NCBI RefSeq assembly: GCF_004001065.1
Contig: NZ_BIML01000003.1
Span: 186,001-250,000, forward strand
Reading direction: 5' to 3'
Source: Paenibacillus xylaniclasticus
GTDB lineage: Bacteria > Bacillota > Bacilli > Paenibacillales > Paenibacillaceae
Length of the DNA: 64,000 nucleotides
The notes beneath the pieces were generated by a model. It was not told the origin of the DNA and did no database searches. It worked only from the letters and a program-made list of their open reading frames with translations. Position numbers and translations under genes: made by a program. This document shows positions 35,125 to 44,060 of this stretch, piece after piece; positions within the stretch are counted from its first letter, which is position 1, and each line of letters begins with the position of its first letter.

Positions 35125-35806
35125 TATGCCCATCCTCCAGTGCGATCGTCTGATCCATCATATGGAGCACGCTCAAATCATGCGTCGTCATAATAATGGT
35201 CATGCCAAGCTTGTCCACAAGGTCCCGGAACAACCGGATGACGGTCAATCCAGTCTTCGAATCCAGCTCTGCTGTCGGCTCGTCTGCTAGGAGTAAGACC
35301 GGATGATGAGCGATCGCGCGTGCAATCGCAACCCGCTGCTGCTCGCCTCCCGACAATTCCCCTGGACGATGCTTCATTCGCTCCTTCATACCGACCTGCT
35401 CAAGCGCCTCCTCAGCCATCTTCTTCGTTCGGGACGATGGCACGCCTGCAATTCGTAATCCGAACTCCACATTCTCATAAGCGGACATCAACGGGATTAA
35501 ACCGTACGATTGAAATACAAGTCCGATTCGCTGCCGCCTAAGTGAGCCCCGCTGCTTCTCCGTCATCGCCGTCAGATCTTCGTTTCCGAGCCACAGCTTC
35601 CCTTCCGAGGGACGATCCAACGCCCCGATAATGTTAAGAAGCGTTGTTTTCCCCGAGCCCGAGCGTCCTCGCAGCGCGGTAATCGTTCCTTGCTGCGCCG
35701 TAAAGCTAACCGCTTTCAATGCCGTTACGGCACTTTCACCTTTGCCGAAAATACGCGTAACCCCTTCAGCCGTAACTAACGTTTCGCGCGCTTGTGACGC
35801 CGTCAT
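35102..35806 (-). CDS. ABC transporter ATPase, MacB/LolD-like
   Basis: First structural gene of the efflux operon. From the ATG at 35806 (AAGGAGG, 8 nt) the protein is 234 aa. Walker A is GRSGSGKTT, the Q-loop is LVFQSYGLIPLMSAYENVEF, the signature LSGGEQQR, Walker B VLLLADEPTAELD and the switch His lies in IMTTHD. It lacks the AbrB-like tail of the second ATPase. With two ATPases and one doubled permease, each may serve one half or they may form a heterodimer; which is inference. Confidence 0.9.
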   Translation of the reverse strand: MTASQARETLVTAEGVTRIFGKGESAVTALKAVSFTAQQGTITALRGRSGSGKTTLLNIIGALDRPSEGKLWLGNEDLTAMTEKQRGSLRRQRIGLVFQSYGLIPLMSAYENVEFGLRIAGVPSSRTKKMAEEALEQVGMKERMKHRPGELSGGEQQRVAIARAIAHHPVLLLADEPTAELDSKTGLTVIRLFRDLVDKLGMTIIMTTHDLSVLHMMDQTIALEDGHIGRNNIE

Positions 35807-35835
35807 CTGCCTGCCCTCCTTCGTCCTGTTCAGCA

Positions 35836-36843
35836 TTAATCATGTCGAGGAGCTGCTGTCGATTGCCGGACAATAAGTTCAACGTCTTCAACGAGTACCC
35901 GCGGAGACTGCTCCGGATTCTCAATCAGCTCGATCAGCTGTTGAATCACTTTCGAGCCAATCGATACGATATTCTGATTGACCGTCGTTAATCCCGGCTT
36001 CACGATAGAAGCAATGGCCGTATTGTCAAATCCGACGACCGATATGTCGGCCGGCACGTTAAACCCTGCGTCAGCAGCCGCATTCATGACACCAATTGCC
36101 ATTACGTCTGATGTACAGACGACAGCCGTCGGACGATCGGGCAGCTTCAACAAATTTTGCATCGCTCCATAGCCGCCTTCAATATCGAAGTTGCAAATCT
36201 CGACATAATTAGAATAATACTCTAGGCCGAATTCGCGCAATCCCTGTTGATAACCCTCGAACCGTGTCCTGCCTGCGACATAGCCCAAGTAGCCCGATAC
36301 GAACGCGATTTTCCGATGACCGAGCTCATATAAATGCTTCATCACCTGCAAAATCCCGTTCTGATTGTCGGCAGTGATATAGCCGGCCCGGCGGCCGATC
36401 AGATCAGTATCGACGAACATCGTTGGCAGCTCGGCCTCCACTAAATCAACGCCGATCTGATGATCCTTACCAACGCCGAACACGACCATTCCGTCCACGT
36501 TACGGCTCGAGCAGTGTCTAACGACGGAATAATCCGGATTGTTGAAGTCCGCTGTCAAATGGAGCAGATCATACCCGCTTGTTTCCAGCGCTTTCTGCAT
36601 GCCAGTCATCAATTCAGAGACGAACGGGTTCGTCATAATGTTGTGCAGCAGAATGCCGATTGTCCAGGAACGCTTCTTCACAAGCCCTCTGGCTACTACA
36701 TTCGGCTCATACCGCAGTATACGAATTGATTCGTTTACTTTCTTCCTCGTCTTCTCGCTTACGTCTGAATAATTGTTAATGACTTTCGATACGGTCGTAA
36801 CCGACACACCCGCATGCTTGGCAACATCCGTAATTGATGCCAC
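35836..36843 (-). CDS. LacI family transcriptional regulator
   Basis: DNA-binding sugar-responsive type regulator. The HTH (ASITDVAKHAGVSVTTVSKVINN) and hinge (YEPNVVARGLVKKRS) are clear; the rest is a periplasmic-binding-protein fold with VVGFDNTAIASIVKPGLTTVNQN. The start is best placed at GTG 36843, giving the standard LacI N-terminus with GAGGTG 6 nt upstream; an ATG three codons earlier abuts that site. Ends 29 bp before the first ATPase of the efflux operon, on the same strand, so it may be co-transcribed. No sugar genes are adjacent; the ligand is unknown. Confidence 0.9.
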   Translation of the reverse strand: MASITDVAKHAGVSVTTVSKVINNYSDVSEKTRKKVNESIRILRYEPNVVARGLVKKRSWTIGILLHNIMTNPFVSELMTGMQKALETSGYDLLHLTADFNNPDYSVVRHCSSRNVDGMVVFGVGKDHQIGVDLVEAELPTMFVDTDLIGRRAGYITADNQNGILQVMKHLYELGHRKIAFVSGYLGYVAGRTRFEGYQQGLREFGLEYYSNYVEICNFDIEGGYGAMQNLLKLPDRPTAVVCTSDVMAIGVMNAAADAGFNVPADISVVGFDNTAIASIVKPGLTTVNQNIVSIGSKVIQQLIELIENPEQSPRVLVEDVELIVRQSTAAPRHD

Positions 36844-36920
36844 AGCCATCACCTCATCATCTCATCGAATCTATCTGTTTAACGCAGTGCTTGTCGCAGC
36901 CGGATGAATGCCGCCAGCTC

Positions 36921-36950
36921 AAAAGGGCCGTCATGTTGACGACCCTTTAT
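36921..36950 (-). terminator. Hairpin between the DUF92 and lacI genes
   Basis: On the minus strand AAAGGGTCGTCA..TGACGGCCCTTT forms a stem of about 11 bp with one mismatch, followed by TTTGAG. It can end the DUF92 transcript, but it also lies between the predicted lacI promoter and the lacI start. Confidence 0.6.
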
Positions 36951-36985
36951 CATTTCCTTATTTTACACTAAAATCTATCCACATT

Positions 36986-37015
36986 AGTATACCATTGCGT
37001 TTTTACCTGCGGCAA
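36986..37015 (-). promoter_or_regulatory. Candidate extended -10 promoter of lacI and the efflux operon
   Basis: On the minus strand TTGCCG, 18 nt and TATACT, with TG one base upstream of the -10. It is placed within 20 bp of the DUF92 stop. Confidence 0.5.
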
Positions 37016-37033
37016 CGACATCTCATTAAATAG

Positions 37034-37939
37034 TCAACCGATCATTTGGCTTATGACGAGCGCCGCTGCGCCTGCGGCGACGGACGATAAAAGATTGACG
37101 GCATCGTTATTCAGCCATCGGAAGCCGCGAATAACTGAAGCAGGGCGTCCGCAATGCAAAGCTCGCTCTGTTTCTTTCATGCATACCTCACAGCGATACA
37201 TAACCTGCACTGCAGCTCCTAAATAAGAGTCAACAAAAGCGCCGAGCATTCCACCGAGCAGCGCCGTCACAACAATCGTTCCGATGACCGCACCTGCCGC
37301 TCCTTCCTCGGACCAAGCACCGGGAATGAGCGCTGCGCATCCAGCAAATATACCGATAGTCAGTGCGCCTGCGGCAGCTGCTCCACTACCGGCCGCAGTA
37401 ATGCCGCCGCTCGTACCGGCCGGTACACGCTTGCCCGTACGTATCGAGATCGGCAGCACCCGGCTTAACGATCCGAGCTCGGTCGCCCAAGTGTCAGCAT
37501 TGACGGCTGCCATTACGCCAATGAATGCATACAGCCATCCATTATGCGGCCAAATAGCATTCGCTGCGCACAGCGCCAAGCCGACACCGCCATTGGCCCA
37601 TACTTGACCGGCATCGCGTGCCCCGGTCTTCTCATAGAGCAGCTCCGCCTCCGCTTTACGGCGATGCTTCCTCTTCCAGCGTGAGAGCATCGAAGAGGTC
37701 GTAAAAAAAACGAGTAACGAGCCGAACCAGAGCAGCCCTCCAAGCGCCGTATAGCCCGTACCCATAATGGCTGCCGATACAGCTCCTTGCCGCGTTAACG
37801 AGCTCGAACGGACGGCCGTCGCTGCAATGGTTATGCCGCCTGCAGCCCCGATCACCGCTCTCACCCACAGCCCCTCTGCTCCTCCGAACAGCCATGCTAT
37901 CGATTGCAGCCAATTGTACAACTCGCCCCACATAGTCAT
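37034..37939 (-). CDS. DUF92 (TMEM19-like) membrane protein
   Basis: Integral membrane protein of 301 aa with about seven hydrophobic helices. The family signature ADTWATELGSLSR is present, and GTSGGITAAGSGAAAAGAL matches the next conserved block. Plant and bacterial relatives are linked to phytyl or prenyl phosphate kinase activity (VTE6 type), but bacterial function is not established. AGAGG lies 7 nt before the ATG. Last gene of a probable capA-GDPD-DUF92 unit, 33 bp after the GDPD gene. Confidence 0.87.
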   Translation of the reverse strand: MTMWGELYNWLQSIAWLFGGAEGLWVRAVIGAAGGITIAATAVRSSSLTRQGAVSAAIMGTGYTALGGLLWFGSLLVFFTTSSMLSRWKRKHRRKAEAELLYEKTGARDAGQVWANGGVGLALCAANAIWPHNGWLYAFIGVMAAVNADTWATELGSLSRVLPISIRTGKRVPAGTSGGITAAGSGAAAAGALTIGIFAGCAALIPGAWSEEGAAGAVIGTIVVTALLGGMLGAFVDSYLGAAVQVMYRCEVCMKETERALHCGRPASVIRGFRWLNNDAVNLLSSVAAGAAALVISQMIG

Positions 37940-37972
37940 CGCCTAGCCTCTTATATGATGATGATGGCAAAA

Positions 37973-38707
37973 TTACTTGTTCAAGGACAGCACCGCTTCC
38001 CGCCATCGGTCAGGATAATTCGTACATATCATGACATCAGGATCTAATGCTGCATACTTCTTAATCGTTCTTACATCGTTAAGCGTCCAAAGCATCGTCG
38101 TTATGCCCGCTTCCTTAAGCGCTTTAATCCGTTTGGGCGTCGCATGCGGATAGCCGAGTGATAAGAAATCAGCCTTCCACCCCTTCAGCTCCGATATTAA
38201 AGACTCCCGCCAGCCATCAATGATTAGACCGATCGACACCTCGGATGACTGTTCACGCGCTTCACGAAGCGTCGGCGGATGAAAGGAGGTCAGTACAATA
38301 TCATGCTGAAGACCATACTTATACACCAACTTCAGCACCTCACCAGCCAATCCGGCATACCTTCCGTCCGTCTTCAGCTCGATATTCAGACGGCATCGAC
38401 CGCAGGTTTGCGACAGCACCTGCTCCAGCGTCGGCACCGGCTCCCCCCGGTAGGACTCGTCGAACCAACTTCCTGCATCCAGCTTCTGCAGCTGCTGCGC
38501 CGTATGCGCCCTTACTTCGCCGAAACCGTTCGTCGTACGCCCAAGAATATAATCGTGAATGACTACCGGCACGTTATCCTTCGACAGCTGCACATCGATT
38601 TCCGTCCAGAACAAATCTGGCTCGCGCATGGCCAGTTGAATCGCCGCCAGCGTATTCTCCGGGGCCTTGCCTGACCAGCCTCTGTGAGCGACACATGGGT
38701 TTCTCAC
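37973..38707 (-). CDS. Glycerophosphodiester phosphodiesterase
   Basis: Hydrolyses glycerophosphodiesters to glycerol-3-phosphate and an alcohol. The 244-aa cytoplasmic protein has the full GDPD set: VAHRGWSGKAPENTL (catalytic His, Arg), EIDVQLSKDNVPVVIHD (metal-binding Glu/Asp and second His) and NIELK. No signal peptide, so it resembles UgpQ or YhdW rather than secreted GlpQ. GTG start at 38707 with AAGGGAG 7 nt upstream. It follows capA by 24 bp. Confidence 0.92.
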   Translation of the reverse strand: MRNPCVAHRGWSGKAPENTLAAIQLAMREPDLFWTEIDVQLSKDNVPVVIHDYILGRTTNGFGEVRAHTAQQLQKLDAGSWFDESYRGEPVPTLEQVLSQTCGRCRLNIELKTDGRYAGLAGEVLKLVYKYGLQHDIVLTSFHPPTLREAREQSSEVSIGLIIDGWRESLISELKGWKADFLSLGYPHATPKRIKALKEAGITTMLWTLNDVRTIKKYAALDPDVMICTNYPDRWREAVLSLNK

Positions 38708-38731
38708 AGCCTCACTCCCTTTGCCGTAGCA

Positions 38732-40108
38732 TTATTGCGCTGAAACTTTACCGTCTCGATCAACCTTCGCACCGATAGATATACGGGACAAATAGTCCGT
38801 TATATCCGCAGCCTTGGCCGAATCAGCGGGCGCTGGCCTTGATTGCACTGCGACCATCGGATGGAATGTAAGGCTGCATTCCCCGCTCTTCGTGCATACA
38901 GCATCTAGTACGCCAGTATCTTTCGTCCGCGGCGTCGAGGTTACATTAAATATAAAGTTGCCCAAGCTATAGGCGATCCATTTGCCTTTATAAAGCTCGA
39001 AGCCTTGAAGCACATGCGGATGGCTGCCAATAATTAGATCAGCCCCTGCATCGATCAACACCTTGCCCAAGCTGGTTTGTTCCTTGACCGGATTCTCCGC
39101 CCGCTCAACGCCCCAGTGCACGAGAACGACGACAAGATCAGCCTGCTCCTTCGCCTTCTCGATGGCTGCAACTGCACGTCTCGAATCATACCCTTCAGCC
39201 AAGCCCGGATGATTCTTATCCGCTTTCCATTCCGTAACAGGCAGTACGCGGCTAATGCCTAAGTAAGCAACCTTAATCCCATTCGCTTCGAGAATGACAG
39301 GGGCATACGCTTCTGTGTCGTTGCTGCCGCCGCCAACGCTCGGTACACCTGCCTCAGCCAAGTGCGAAATTGTATCGAGCAGCCCCTCGGTTCCTTGATC
39401 GAGCGTATGGTTATTTGCTACCGACACGACATCGAAGCCCGCATCTTTCAGCGGAGGAAGCAGATCAGGTGCCCCTTTAAAAACATATTGTTTATTAGTC
39501 GCCGGTGTGCCGCGTGTCGTAATCGGATTTTCCAAATTACCTGCTGTCAAATCAGCCGCGGTCAAATAGTCGATTGCTCCCGAGAACGGAAACTCAAGCC
39601 CGTAGCTCCGCATCGTCTTCTCCACAGATGAGCCCAGCATAATATCGCCGACGAATGCCAGCTTTACTGTCTCGCCGGAAGAGTCGCCTCCATTAAGTTC
39701 CGATGGCGTTGTACCCTCGCTGTCCTCCTGCAATTCACCCGTAATCGGTGACAATGAGACGCCGCCTACCCGGCTCGACTGATCTTCAGCCTCTTCTGTC
39801 GATGTATGGCTGTCTTCTGTCTCAGATTCGCCGACAGGCTCTAATTCATCCTCTTCATTCGGCGTACCCGCAGCTGGCGTGTCTGCACCAGATGATTCTA
39901 AGTTCTTATGAGGCCCATTCGCGTCCAATGTTTCGCTCTGCCGCTTCGATTCGGAAGCGGAATCAGAAGGGAACAGAGTAGACCAGAAAACGGCTCCTAA
40001 TATTAAAATTACAGCTAGCATTGCTAGATTCATAATCGCTAATCTTCGAACACGGCGTTGCTTGCGCTTCTTGTTCTGCTGATGCGTTTCTGAGCGCGAT
40101 ACGTACAT
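38732..40108 (-). CDS. CapA family protein (poly-gamma-glutamate PgsA/CapA-like)
   Basis: Membrane-anchored metallophosphatase-like protein of 458 aa. A basic N-terminus and one membrane segment (about residues 27-45) are followed by a Ser/Glu/Asp-rich linker (about 50-145) and a CapA domain with LAFVGDIMLGSSVE, NLENPIT, VSVANNHTLDQG, VLVHWGVE and IGSHPHVLQG. CapA proteins support poly-gamma-glutamate synthesis, but capB/C are not present here, as in many Paenibacillus CapA paralogues. CGGAGG lies 10 nt before the ATG. First gene of a unit with GDPD and DUF92. Confidence 0.88.
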   Translation of the reverse strand: MYVSRSETHQQNKKRKQRRVRRLAIMNLAMLAVILILGAVFWSTLFPSDSASESKRQSETLDANGPHKNLESSGADTPAAGTPNEEDELEPVGESETEDSHTSTEEAEDQSSRVGGVSLSPITGELQEDSEGTTPSELNGGDSSGETVKLAFVGDIMLGSSVEKTMRSYGLEFPFSGAIDYLTAADLTAGNLENPITTRGTPATNKQYVFKGAPDLLPPLKDAGFDVVSVANNHTLDQGTEGLLDTISHLAEAGVPSVGGGSNDTEAYAPVILEANGIKVAYLGISRVLPVTEWKADKNHPGLAEGYDSRRAVAAIEKAKEQADLVVVLVHWGVERAENPVKEQTSLGKVLIDAGADLIIGSHPHVLQGFELYKGKWIAYSLGNFIFNVTSTPRTKDTGVLDAVCTKSGECSLTFHPMVAVQSRPAPADSAKAADITDYLSRISIGAKVDRDGKVSAQ

Positions 40109-40246
40109 AATTGAATAACCTCCGATAAATACTAAGAACTACTAACACAAGTAACGCAAGCCTTATAGTACTTACCTATCAATACAAGCTATTAACCTCT
40201 GGACAAGATCTTGACACGAATAGATTTCAAGCTAGCAGACCTTCTC

Positions 40247-40255
40247 ATTATACCA
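40247..40255 (-). promoter_or_regulatory. Extended -10 promoter of the capA unit
   Basis: TGGTATAAT on the minus strand, a perfect extended -10. Predicted leader of about 130 nt before capA; no strong -35. Confidence 0.5.
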
Positions 40256-40295
40256 GCAATTGGAGTGTCCATGAAGGTTCATATCACATGAAACA

Positions 40296-40362
40296 AAAAG
40301 CGGAGATCGGCAATCGACCGGTCTTGTATCAGACACGGTCCTCACTTGCCAATCTCCGCTAT
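40296..40362 (-). terminator. Terminator of the hemEH unit
   Basis: On the minus strand AGCGGAGATTGGCAA pairs with TTGCCGATCTCCGCT across a long loop, followed by TTTTTGTTT, about 20 nt past the hemH stop. Confidence 0.8.
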
Positions 40363-40380
40363 ATACGTTATAACTTATCG

Positions 40381-41340
40381 TTATTCGCCGTGAAGCTTAC
40401 CGGCAGCCTCTATAACTGAGTCCGCCAGCACCTCCATATAGTAGGGATCACTGTTCAGCATCCTCGTCCGCTCCATCGACATCCCAATCTCGCTAGTGAA
40501 TGCCTTCGCTTCGATATCAAGATCGTACAGCACCTCGAGATGATCGGATACGAAGCCGATCGGCGCGACAAGCGCCGCTTCATAGCCTGACTCGCGTAGT
40601 GTACGGAGCGTATCGAGCACGTCTGGTCCGAGCCACGGCTCCCGGGTGCGTCCCGCGCTCTGCCATGTGAATTGCCAATCCGTCACACCGGCCGCCGCTG
40701 CAACCGCAGCAGCCGTCTCTAGCAGCTGACGTTCATAAGGATCATTCATTTCACGAATTTTCTCTGGCAGGCTATGTGCGCTGAACAGCACCTTCATCCG
40801 TCCGTCGAAAGCTTCACCATGTTCCTTCTTCGCCGTAACCGCCAGCTTGTTCAAGCCGTCCTTCACACGCTCTGTCAACGCTTCAATCAGCTTCGGATGA
40901 AGGTGGTACGAATCGACGCAGGACATCTTAATCCCAAGCTCAGCCGCCTTCTCCTTCGCTCGTTTATTGTAAGAGCCGACGCTCATAACAGAGTAATGCG
41001 GTGCCAATACGATGCTCACCGCCTCCGTAATGCCGTCGTCCGCCATGCGCTGTACGCCGTCCTCAATGAAAGGCTGCGCATGCTTCAAGCCTTGATAGCA
41101 TGCATATCGGCCTGGAGCAAGCTGCTCCAGCTTGTCCTGCAGCGAAGCGACCTGATGATTCGTATTCTCGCGAAGCGGAAATACGCCGCCGACAATTGCT
41201 TCGTAACGGTCACGCAGCTCCTTCAGCTGCTCCGGCGTTGGTGGGTGACCGCGGCGAATATGCGTATAATAAGCTTCCACATCATCCATACTTTGCGGTG
41301 TTCCGTAGGACATAACGAGTACGCCGATTTTGTTAGACAT
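40381..41340 (-). CDS. hemH: Ferrochelatase, coproporphyrin type in Firmicutes
   Basis: Inserts iron into the porphyrin. In monoderm Firmicutes this enzyme (HemH, also CpfC) acts on coproporphyrin III in the coproporphyrin-dependent haem route. From the ATG at 41340 the protein is 319 aa; AAGGAG lies 9 nt upstream and the first 8 bp overlap the end of hemE. The catalytic His is in LFSAHSLPEKI, with metal-site Glu in the C-terminal half (VAPIGFVSDHLEVLYDLD). hemY/cgoX, the usual third gene, does not follow; a terminator and the capA unit come next. Confidence 0.95.
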   Translation of the reverse strand: MSNKIGVLVMSYGTPQSMDDVEAYYTHIRRGHPPTPEQLKELRDRYEAIVGGVFPLRENTNHQVASLQDKLEQLAPGRYACYQGLKHAQPFIEDGVQRMADDGITEAVSIVLAPHYSVMSVGSYNKRAKEKAAELGIKMSCVDSYHLHPKLIEALTERVKDGLNKLAVTAKKEHGEAFDGRMKVLFSAHSLPEKIREMNDPYERQLLETAAAVAAAAGVTDWQFTWQSAGRTREPWLGPDVLDTLRTLRESGYEAALVAPIGFVSDHLEVLYDLDIEAKAFTSEIGMSMERTRMLNSDPYYMEVLADSVIEAAGKLHGE

Positions 41341-42406
41341 GACTGTTCGCTCCTTCTGCTTTGCCCGCTGCAATTGCCTCTGATGAATACCGGTGGATGA
41401 ACGCCGTCAGCTCCTTCAGTTTGTCCAGCGACGCTTCCGGGAACAGCCCGTGTCCGAGGTTGAACACAAAGCCCGGCTGCTCAATGCCTTGATCGATAAT
41501 CGTCTTCGCATGCGCCTCGATGACATGCTGCGGCGCTGTCAGCACGACCGGGTCAAGATTACCCTGTACGGCGAACCGACCGCCTAGACGACGTCTGCCT
41601 TCCGGAATCGATACGCGCCAGTCCAGCCCGATCACGTTAGCCTTTAGGTCATGCAGCTCCGTTAGCAGCTCTCCGGACGCGACGCCCGGGAAGTAAATTT
41701 TCGGCTGTGGCAAATCGGACAGCTCTGCAAAGATGCGCTCGATTGTCGGCAGCACGAAGGTACGGAAGTCGTGCGGCGCAAGCGCGCCCACCCAGCTGTC
41801 AAACAATTGAAACGCCTTGCCGCCCGCAGCCATATGGGCACGCAAATAAGCGATGACCATATCGCCGAGCTTGTACATCAGCTTGTGCCATACTTCCGGT
41901 TCGCTATACATTAGCGCTTTCGTACGTAAATAATTTTTGGACGGACGGCCTTCGATCAAATAGCTAGCTATCGTAAAAGGAGCGCCAGCGAATGTAATAA
42001 GCGGCACTTCCAGCTCGCGGTCGAGAATCCGGATCGTCTCCAGCACATGGCCTAGATCTCCCTCCACATCAATCGGCTTGAGCCGTTCGACATCCGCTGC
42101 GGAGCGGATCGGATTCGCGATAACCGGCCCGACATTCGCTACAATATCAAAATCGATGCCGATTGATGCCACCGGATTCATGATATCGGAATACAAAATA
42201 GCCGCATCGACGCCAAGCTTTCGTACTGGCATCATCGTGACTTCCGCAGCAAGCTCCGGCTGCTGGCAAATTTCGAGCAGCGAATATTTTTCTTTAATTT
42301 TCCGGTAATCGGGGTCGTAACGTCCTGCCTGACGCATGTACCATACAGGCACACGATCAACGGGCTCCTTGCGAGCAGCCCGAATAAATCGGTCGTTGTA
42401 GCTCAT
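41333..42406 (-). CDS. hemE: Uroporphyrinogen decarboxylase
   Basis: Converts uroporphyrinogen III to coproporphyrinogen III. The 357-aa length and N-terminal RVPVWYMRQAGRYDPDYR block, with its essential Arg residues, are typical, as is GFVFNLGHGLFPEA near the C-terminus. A GGGGA site precedes the ATG. It is the first gene of the hemE-hemH unit, overlapping hemH by 8 bp, with a TTGTTA-N17-CATAAT promoter upstream. Confidence 0.96.
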   Translation of the reverse strand: MSYNDRFIRAARKEPVDRVPVWYMRQAGRYDPDYRKIKEKYSLLEICQQPELAAEVTMMPVRKLGVDAAILYSDIMNPVASIGIDFDIVANVGPVIANPIRSAADVERLKPIDVEGDLGHVLETIRILDRELEVPLITFAGAPFTIASYLIEGRPSKNYLRTKALMYSEPEVWHKLMYKLGDMVIAYLRAHMAAGGKAFQLFDSWVGALAPHDFRTFVLPTIERIFAELSDLPQPKIYFPGVASGELLTELHDLKANVIGLDWRVSIPEGRRRLGGRFAVQGNLDPVVLTAPQHVIEAHAKTIIDQGIEQPGFVFNLGHGLFPEASLDKLKELTAFIHRYSSEAIAAGKAEGANSHV

Positions 42407-42443
42407 TTCCGTTCCCCATTTCTACTGATTTCCCTTCGTTTCC

Positions 42444-42472
42444 ATTATGCCCGTTTTGGATGGAGCTAACAA
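42444..42472 (-). promoter_or_regulatory. Candidate promoter of hemEH
   Basis: On the minus strand TTGTTA (4 of 6), 17 nt, CATAAT (5 of 6), 38 nt before hemE. Confidence 0.55.
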
Positions 42473-42598
42473 CTAGCCCGTTTCGACTTTCGTTGACAAT
42501 AGTTTGACAATCCTATGAAGGGCACCTTCATCTGTGAACGTTCGTTGTCGTTTCTATAAAACTCGCAGCAGCTCACCTAATTTCGGACCATCAAGCTT

Positions 42599-42629
42599 TT
42601 GCTTCCCCCTTGTCGAATTATGCTATACT
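42599..42629 (+). promoter_or_regulatory. Candidate extended -10 promoter of the MFS gene
   Basis: TGCTATACT extended -10 with a loose TTGCTT 19 nt upstream. A TGTCGAA heptamer (the Spo0A-box core) lies between the two at 42611-42617, which could be chance. Confidence 0.45.
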
Positions 42630-42716
42630 GGGTAAACATACAACTTAAGCGGAATGCTTTACCATATACCGTATTACCGTTCAAGCTAACGTCAAGTCAG
42701 ACAGGGGGTTATCATC

Positions 42717-43934
42717 TTGGAGCGATGGAAAATAAACTTGGCCGTCCTCTGGGTCGGTCAATTTCTCGTTAATGGCAGCATGACGATGATTATCCCTTTT
42801 CTGTCTCTTTATTTGCAGAGTGATCTCGGCGTTCAGGGCGAGCATAACATCTCGTTATGGACAAGCGTCATATTTGCCGCCAACTTTATTACTTCGTTTC
42901 TATTCCAGCCGTTATGGGGCAAGCTGTCGGACCGGTATGGGCGCAAGCCGATGCTGCTTCGCTCCGGCTTCGGCATGGCGTTCGTCATGGTGCTGATGGG
43001 CTTCGCGGCCTCTCCCTGGCAGCTGCTGCTGCTGCGGATGCTTAACGGGACGATCTCGGGCTTTAATCCGGCGTCTGTCTCGCTCATCTCCTCGAATACG
43101 CCGAAGGAACGAATGGGCTTCGCAATGGGTACGCTTCAGTCTGGCGGCATCGCTGGTACAATTCTCGGCCCTTTCTTTGGCGGTCTGCTCGCTGATGCGG
43201 TCGGCTTCCGTCCGATTTTCTATTTGACCGGTGCTTTGTTGTTTCTTGCCTCGGTGCTATCGATGATTATTGTCAAAGAAAAATTCGATAAACAAGCCGC
43301 AGCAGCCAAACCGCAAATGTCCGTAACGGAAGGACTGCGCAGACTAAGCCGCGTTCCTCAAATCCCAGCGCTTCTGGCCGCAACGTTCCTGATTCAATTC
43401 GCGATGATGAGTCCGATGTCACTTATACCGCTGTACGTACAGCGGCTGCACGGCACACCGGAAAACCTTGCGTTCTACGCCGGCTTCGTCAACTCGGTAA
43501 CCGGCTTGTCCAACATGATCGCCTCGCCGCTGCTTGGCAGACTAAGCGATAAGGTCGGCGGCGAGAAAGTGCTGTTCGTCTCACTTATCGGCGCCGCTGT
43601 CGCATTCATCCCTCAGGCGATGGTCCATACGGTATGGCAGCTGCTGCTTTGCCGTTTTGCGCTCGGTATATTCCTCGGCGGACTCGTGCCGTCGGTCAAC
43701 GCGCTCTTACGCAAGTATGCACCGGAGGGCATGTCGACACGGGCGTTCAGCTTCAACAGCAGCACGCTCGGCCTAGGCAACATGGTAGGCCCGATTACGG
43801 GCGGCGTGCTGTCCGCTTGGACCGGCATCGAAGGGCTGTTCCTTCTGTCAGCTGCGCTCATGTTCACGAACGCGGTATGGGTGTACCAGAGCCTGCTTCG
43901 CCGCAAGCACATCCAGGCTCAGAATGGAGTTTAA
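42717..43934 (+). CDS. Major facilitator superfamily efflux transporter
   Basis: Twelve-helix drug-proton antiporter type (DHA1) of 405 aa. The loop 2-3 motif A GKLSDRYGRKPMLL is complete and a second copy appears as GRLSDKVGGEKVLF in the C-half; motif C-like glycines occur in GGIAGTILGPFFGGLLAD. This makes it an exporter in the TetA/MdtG group rather than a sugar importer. TTG start with AGGGGG 8 nt upstream. Single-gene unit; substrate unknown. Confidence 0.9.
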   Translation: MERWKINLAVLWVGQFLVNGSMTMIIPFLSLYLQSDLGVQGEHNISLWTSVIFAANFITSFLFQPLWGKLSDRYGRKPMLLRSGFGMAFVMVLMGFAASPWQLLLLRMLNGTISGFNPASVSLISSNTPKERMGFAMGTLQSGGIAGTILGPFFGGLLADAVGFRPIFYLTGALLFLASVLSMIIVKEKFDKQAAAAKPQMSVTEGLRRLSRVPQIPALLAATFLIQFAMMSPMSLIPLYVQRLHGTPENLAFYAGFVNSVTGLSNMIASPLLGRLSDKVGGEKVLFVSLIGAAVAFIPQAMVHTVWQLLLCRFALGIFLGGLVPSVNALLRKYAPEGMSTRAFSFNSSTLGLGNMVGPITGGVLSAWTGIEGLFLLSAALMFTNAVWVYQSLLRRKHIQAQNGV

Positions 43935-43960
43935 CATTCTCCCGCACATAGGGCAGCTTT

Positions 43961-44043
43961 GCGTTAACGTACCTGTTCTGGTTCGCTAACCGCTCGCCGT
44001 TCGCCTCACTGACATGCTAACGTATCAGTTCTCGTACGTTAGC
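43961..44043. repeat. Two copies of a 28-bp palindromic repeat
   Basis: Units at 43963-43990 and 44016-44043 agree at 21 of 28 positions and are each nearly palindromic (GCTAACGTA..TACGTTAGC type ends). They lie between the convergent MFS and O-methyltransferase genes. Confidence 0.6.
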
Positions 44044-44060
44044 GCCGCTCCAAACATTAA

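Noticed and set aside
42611-42617. Spo0A box (TGTCGAA) in the MFS promoter
   Set aside because: A single heptamer is expected by chance in a window of this size; no second box nearby.
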